From Fratercula arctica (lineage: Eukaryota > Chordata > Aves > Charadriiformes > Alcidae), in NCBI GenBank assembly GCA_947846985.1, contig CANTUZ010000005.1:9542001-9606000 (forward strand): a DNA stretch of 64,000 nucleotides. The letters are read 5' to 3'. This document shows, in pieces, positions 59,901 through 64,000 of the stretch. The notes below the pieces were generated by a model. It saw only the letters and a list, made by a program, of their open reading frames with translations, ran no database searches and was not told the DNA's origin. The position numbers were made by a program, and so were the translations under genes. Every line of letters begins with the position of its first letter. The first letter of the stretch is position 1.

Positions 59901-61525
59901 GTTTCTGTTACTCTCCTGCTGAGCGTGTGTTGCTCTTTTCCGTGTCTTTGTCTTACCTTCACTGCTGTGAACAGGTAGGCACCACAATGTCACTTCACAG
60001 CCCAGAATTCTGACTTTATTCTGTGCCGGCTTCCTCATTCTTTGCAGACGGTGCTGATGGACCAGACCCGCTTTCAGGAAATACAGCTGGAGCTGGAGCA
60101 GCTCCTCTTGGTTGGGACAGTCCTCCTGGTCACGTTCAGTGCAGCAGGCTCAGCGCTCGTCGATATGCCTGGATTTGCTGAGAAAATCAAAACCATTGTG
60201 AAGGTGCTGCTGACGGGAATGCATCTTCCGTGAGTGTTGAATAATCCTTGTCACGCAGAGGCAGGTGTAGGTCCATTTTCACCCTAGTAAATAATCAGTT
60301 TAAGCCTCTCTCTGGCTGTGGACCCAGAGTATGTAGAGGAAGTGATGAAGGCTTTTGATGAGCCCAGGCTGACAATTTTCATTCAGCTTACTTGGACAGA
60401 ACAGTCTTGTCTTGCTCTGTTCTTTTCTGATATGTACATGCGCTTTTCTTCAGCCTGTGGTTTTCAGGATGCCTGGTTGGCACAGGAGAGTGCAAGCAGC
60501 CAGCCATGCTCACGGTTTGGGCCAGGCTCTCTCGAGGATTTGAGTGTGGTACAGCAAGCTGCTCGTGGGTTTAGAATGATGGCCGTACACATTCTGGGAC
60601 GATAACTGGTTTTTGCGTTAGGCGGAGCTGTCTGTGTAGTAGGAAAGTCAGCTCTTACTTGCATGGGTTGTTCAGGGTGGAAATCTTGAATGCTATCCCA
60701 CCTCCTTGTTTTATATCCCGACTTTATTTTTCATATATAAAAAATGTATTATTCTTTATAGTTCTGGCCTCTATCTGGATTACACTTCTTCCATTACATT
60801 TGATAAATCAGGCAACTGTAATTGGGTAGTCTATTTTTAAAAGGTGGGGAAAAAAAGTGAATAACTGAAATAGCTGAGTAACGTTCCACTCCGCATTCTC
60901 TAGCTCCTTTAACCTGAAGGAATCTTTGGCTACCATCGGTGAAAAGGTGTGTGCGGAAGTTAACAGCTGCCTGTCCCAGCATGGCTTTACACCGTTCTCA
61001 GCCGAGAGAGAGGCCGTACTTAAAGGACAAATCCAAGCAGTGGCCAGCCCAGATAACACCATATGCAAGCTAATAGGTATGCTGTGGCACAACCGCTCTC
61101 GTCTCAAGCGACCGCTTGTCTGTCTTTGTAAAACTGTTGGTGGCATTTTGTGCATGGTTTCTTATTTAATTTCTTTTAAATACTTGATTACTATGTTCAG
61201 GCTTTCTGTATTTTACATGAGATTACACTGTTTCTAATTGACTGTCTTTTTTTGAAAACAAACCAAAACCCTTGGTCCAATTTTTCCAGATTCTCGAATT
61301 CAAAAGTTTCTGGAGAACCATCTTGCATCTAGTCACCAGAAATCATCACCTGCCATTCCTGGAGGATTAGGCCCTATTCAAAGAGAGCTGGAAGAAATTG
61401 CTGTCAAGTATGTTCGTCTCGTCAACTACAACAAAATGGTCTTCAGCCCTTACTATGATGCAGTCCTTGGCAAAATACTGACTAAGGAGGAATCCCAACT
61501 TGCAGGGAAGCCAGAAGAATCATAA
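50801..61525 (+). CDS. TCP11L1: TCP11L1, T-complex protein 11-like 1
   Basis: Nine coding exons (50801-50954, 53727-53859, 56916-57036, 57599-57819, 58913-59049, 59499-59695, 60048-60229, 60904-61076, 61290-61525) join in frame to 517 residues; human TCP11L1 has 509. After a divergent, polar N-terminus of about 55 residues, nearly all the rest is the Tcp11 domain, predicted all-helical. Its most conserved block is residues 137-200 ([13 protein letters not shown], then [17 protein letters not shown] and [14 protein letters not shown]). The founding family member TCP11 acts in sperm function; the specific job of TCP11L1 is not well established, and none is claimed here. The start at 50801 follows a short 5'UTR piece after an acceptor at 50788, and MSQN resembles the human MSEN start. 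The C-terminus ends in a polar tail ([13 protein letters not shown]) that differs from human. Confidence 0.95.
53727..53859 (+). CDS. TCP11L1: TCP11L1 coding exon
   Basis: Acceptor TATGTTGCAG, donor AG|GTAAGA; residues 52-95. [20 protein letters not shown] is identical to human. The long intron 53860-56915 contains no supported gene. Confidence 0.95.
55708..55735 (+). repeat. (AAAC)n microsatellite with A run
   Basis: Four tandem CAAA units followed by A9 in a TCP11L1 intron. Confidence 0.75.
56916..57036 (+). CDS. TCP11L1: TCP11L1 coding exon
   Basis: Acceptor TTTACCCACAG, donor GAG|GTAAGA; residues 96-136, with VHKAFWDCL and [13 protein letters not shown]. The following intron is 57037-57598. 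Confidence 0.95.
57599..57819 (+). CDS. TCP11L1: TCP11L1 coding exon, Tcp11 signature
   Basis: Acceptor CATTTCAG, donor AG|GTACTG; residues 137-209. This is the best conserved part of the family, ending DINEIVPLF. The following intron (57820-58912) includes TTTG repeats near 58458-58480 and a 9-bp inverted repeat around an AT core (58538-58565). Confidence 0.96.
58913..59049 (+). CDS. TCP11L1: TCP11L1 coding exon
   Basis: Acceptor GTTTGTTTAG, donor A|GTATGA; residues 210-255. [20 protein letters not shown] and [13 protein letters not shown] match human. The following intron is 59050-59498. Confidence 0.95.
59499..59695 (+). CDS. TCP11L1: TCP11L1 coding exon
   Basis: Acceptor TCTTCCAG, donor GAA|GTAGGT; residues 256-321. 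The middle ([14 protein letters not shown] linker) is variable; the end, [17 protein letters not shown], is conserved. The following intron is 59696-60047. Confidence 0.94.
60048..60229 (+). CDS. TCP11L1: TCP11L1 coding exon
   Basis: Acceptor TTCTTTGCAG, donor CC|GTGAGT; residues 322-381, beginning [19 protein letters not shown]. The following intron is 60230-60903. Confidence 0.94.
60904..61076 (+). CDS. TCP11L1: TCP11L1 coding exon
   Basis: Acceptor CATTCTCTAG, donor G|GTATGC; residues 382-439. Contains [15 protein letters not shown] and [13 protein letters not shown]. The following intron is 61077-61289. Confidence 0.94.
61290..61525 (+). CDS. TCP11L1: TCP11L1 terminal coding exon
   Basis: Acceptor TTTTTCCAG, stop TAA at 61523-61525; residues 440-517. 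[19 protein letters not shown] matches human; the final ~13 residues do not. Confidence 0.94.
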
Positions 61526-61715
61526 AACCAGTTTGTGTGCTGCCAGTGCGGTATTAACTTGTCAGCTATTTTAAAAAGTTGCACCAATATTTGTCTAGGA
61601 AAAGAGCTTTCCGTGTAAATACCGGTTCCTTTTAATTCACTAGTGGTGGTTGATGAGGAAAATCCATGAGATGGAAAAGGGGTTTGGAAATAAATGGTGT
61701 GAGAGAGATGCATTT
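61526..61715 (+). other. TCP11L1: TCP11L1 3'UTR (proximal form)
   Basis: Ends shortly after AATAAA at 61689-61694, followed by GGTGTGAGAG, a plausible GU-rich downstream element. A longer form is possible. From 61716 to about 62650 the sequence is AT-rich with no other signal that I recognise. Confidence 0.5.
61689..61694 (+). terminator. TCP11L1: Poly(A) signal AATAAA, TCP11L1
   Basis: Canonical signal 164 bases after the stop with a GT-rich sequence directly after it. Confidence 0.6.
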
Positions 61716-62649
61716 TTAATGTAAGTATGCAACCTGGGGGGGTGTCTTGGTAGTTTTCTGGCTGCGATTTTTAGATTTTTGAGCTGATGCCAGGTAGGAC
61801 AAGATTAAGAACAAAACTTTGTATTTAAGTGGCTCATTTTAGGGCTTTTTACTCTAATTTACCGTGAGTTTAGTTTAATTAATCCAGAGCAGATTAGCAA
61901 TGGTTCTTCCCAGAAGGGGTGATTTGGCTTTAAAAAAATCTTAAAGACTTCAGAAGTAAGCTAAAATTCTAGATAAGAGAAACTTTAACAGGCAAAATAT
62001 GAAGCCAAACAGCACTTTATTGTAACATTATGGTTAGTATGGTAGTCTACTGGTTTTTTCTGCATTTTACTGCATTTTTAATAGCATTTTTTTGCTGTTT
62101 ACCTGCAGATGTTACAAAACACATAATATATTTTTGTAGCAAATTTTCTGGTTATTGGGTAACTGTCCTCTGCTATGTACAGTACTTACAAAGGTGGCAA
62201 TCTTATAGATTGCAGCTGTATTTATCTCTTGTAAAGACTTCAGAAGGGCAGAGCTAAAATGTTTTGATAAAGTGGCATTTCTTACCTTTTTTTGCTAGTT
62301 GTTTTCTCCTTTTTATGTGAAATACTAATTTTAAAGTAAATCTTTGTCATTTTCAGAAGGTGGATTTAAAGTGTGTTAAACATTAGGCTGAAAATTTTAC
62401 TTGTTTTTTGAAACTACACCTAGAGATGGTTGCATATTCAATCATGTCTTCAAAAATATCCAGGACGTGCAGAGCACTATTGGAAGTGTAAGTGATTTTA
62501 ATGTCCTGTGAGAAGTGAATGGTTTAATGTTCGTTTGAACACACAGGGAATATTTTCAATAGAAGATTTTTTTCTGCTTTGTAGAAATGTTCTTGAAACT
62601 TAAAATATTTATAGGTCTTGAATTTAATTAGCTACATGTTGTATAGATG

Positions 62650-63278
62650 AACGTTCACAGAAGAGTTCAATGATCAACCACATCCTGGGCTGCATCACAA
62701 GAAGCATGGCCAGCAGGTCGAGAGAGGTCGTTCTTCCCCTCTGCTCCGCTCCGGTGAGACCCCACCTGGAGTGCTGCATCCAGCTCTGGAGACCTCAGGA
62801 CAGGAAGGATGTGGACCTGTTGGAGTAGGTCCAGAGAGATGATCAGAGGGCTGGAGCACCTCTCCTATGAGGACAGGCTGAGAGAGTTGGGGTTGTTGAG
62901 CCTGGAGAAGAGAAAGCTTTGGGTAGACCTTATAGCCCCTTCCAGTACCTAAAGGGGGCCTACAGAAAAGCTGGGGAGGGACTCTTTTTCAGGGAGTGGA
63001 GGTGATAGGACGAGGGGTAACAGTTTTATACTGAAAGATGGGAGATTTAGATTAGGTATTGGGAAGAAATTCTTTACTGTGAGGGTGGTGAAACACTGGC
63101 CCAGGTTGCCCAGAGGAGCTGTGGATGCCCCATGCCTGGAGGTGTTCAAGGCCAGGCTGGATGGGGCTTTGAGCAGCCTGGTCTAGTGGGAGGTGTCCCT
63201 GCCCAGGGCAGGGGGGTTGGAACTAGGTGATCTTTAAGATCCCTTCTGACCCAAACTGGTTTATGATTCGATGATCTT
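62650..63278 (+). mobile_element. CR1 LINE, 5'-truncated 3' end
   Basis: About 630 bases match the 3' end of avian CR1 retrotransposons as I remember them: landmarks include GGCCAGCAGGTCGAGAGAGG, GAGACCCCACCTGGAGTGCT, GATCAGAGGGCTGGAGCACC and CCTGGTCTAGTGGGAGGTGT. It ends in ATGATTCGATGATC, a decayed form of the CR1 8-bp terminal repeat. The encoded C-terminal end of the reverse-transcriptase frame is broken by substitutions, so the copy is inactive. Truncation at the 5' end is the usual state of CR1 copies. Confidence 0.93.
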
Positions 63279-64000
63279 ACAGCCTTATTGCAATTTCAGG
63301 CCCAGCTAGGAGGTAAGTACGTTTGAAATTTTCCTCTAGGTGAGCACGATGCTGTATTACAGTAACCAAAACTTGATGATTTTATGAAAGCAAAGTTCAT
63401 AGTTATAAACAGTAAGTGTCCCAAGTACTAGACTATCCAAAATAGAATGTTGTCTTCTTTTACATAATTTTTAATTAAAAAAAAAAGTAAAAGAAATAAA
63501 AGGCCCCTTTTATTGCTAACATCCAGGTTCATCTTATTAATCAACCAGCCAACCAAAACAATAGAACTTCTAGAAGGAAGCACTTGATTATGACTCAGCA
63601 TCGATGCTTCCCTTCCCAGTTTTCCTTTAAATGTCAGCATGCATATAGCTGCACAAACGATGAGTTTGGAGGAAAGTGGGGTAAGTAAGACCTTTTATTC
63701 CCTATTAGCCTGTCCAACTATAAAACAAATCTTCTCTCATTCATTACAAACCCCCTTCCCTAAGGTAAAAAACTACCAAAACCCTGTAAGAGATCACCAG
63801 CTCAGACAAGAGATTTCTCTCTTGGCTAAATGTACTCGGATAGTAAAATGGCTGTTTGTCTTTGAATCTTTCTTTCGTAACTCAAAAATGAGTAGGTTGG
63901 TTGGCCAGAAAAACAGAGTTCTGAGTAGGTTTTTGGGGTGGCCTATTTCACTGTTGGCATCAGCAAAGGATACTACAGAGGTCTTCAAGACTGCTGCATC

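Noticed and set aside
63290..64000. 3' end of CSTF3 on the minus strand, the next gene in human
   Set aside because: Antisense AATAAA-like words exist but no coding match to CSTF3 is visible; the gene probably starts beyond the window.

Overview
This is a stretch of vertebrate nuclear genome, almost certainly from a bird. Three split genes read in the same direction (+) have clear human counterparts in the same order on human 11p13: QSER1, DEPDC7 and TCP11L1. Introns are compact, and the only confidently recognised recent interspersed repeat is a 5'-truncated CR1 LINE, the dominant avian transposon. Exons were assigned by matching the translations to the remembered human proteins and then fixing AG/GT boundaries and codon phase by eye. 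All 27 internal coding joins among the 29 coding exons keep frame. The species cannot be named from the sequence alone.

Layout. 1-1330 is the tail of an upstream QSER1 intron. 1331-22105 holds the last ten coding exons of QSER1: a giant 3.7 kb exon, then nine small ones, 1695 codons in all. The 5' end of the gene lies outside the window. Its 3'UTR runs to about 23.1 kb or, through a second poly(A) signal, to about 24.5 kb. 23.1-35.3 kb is mostly AT-rich intergenic DNA with a few odd islands. 35.3-36.25 kb is a CpG island with the DEPDC7 promoter and first exon. DEPDC7 is complete in nine coding exons (35740-44734, 519 aa). 44.8-46.8 kb is a short intergenic gap. 46.85-47.5 kb is a second CpG island, the TCP11L1 promoter with a probable non-coding first exon. 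TCP11L1 is complete in nine coding exons (50801-61525, 517 aa). A CR1 fragment lies downstream at about 62.65-63.28 kb.

The genes share a neighbourhood, not a pathway, as far as is known. QSER1 is a chromatin factor that works with TET1 to keep developmental promoters unmethylated. DEPDC7 is a DEP-domain protein linked to CARMA-type NF-kB signalling. TCP11L1 is a poorly understood Tcp11-family protein.

I found no convincing new biological system. The items most worth checking are a splice-site-flanked open segment in the QSER1-DEPDC7 gap (33476-33594), a GC-richer segment with two overlapping open frames (30391-30912), a G-quadruplex-prone tandem duplication just after DEPDC7 exon 1, and several old, degraded repeats inside introns.
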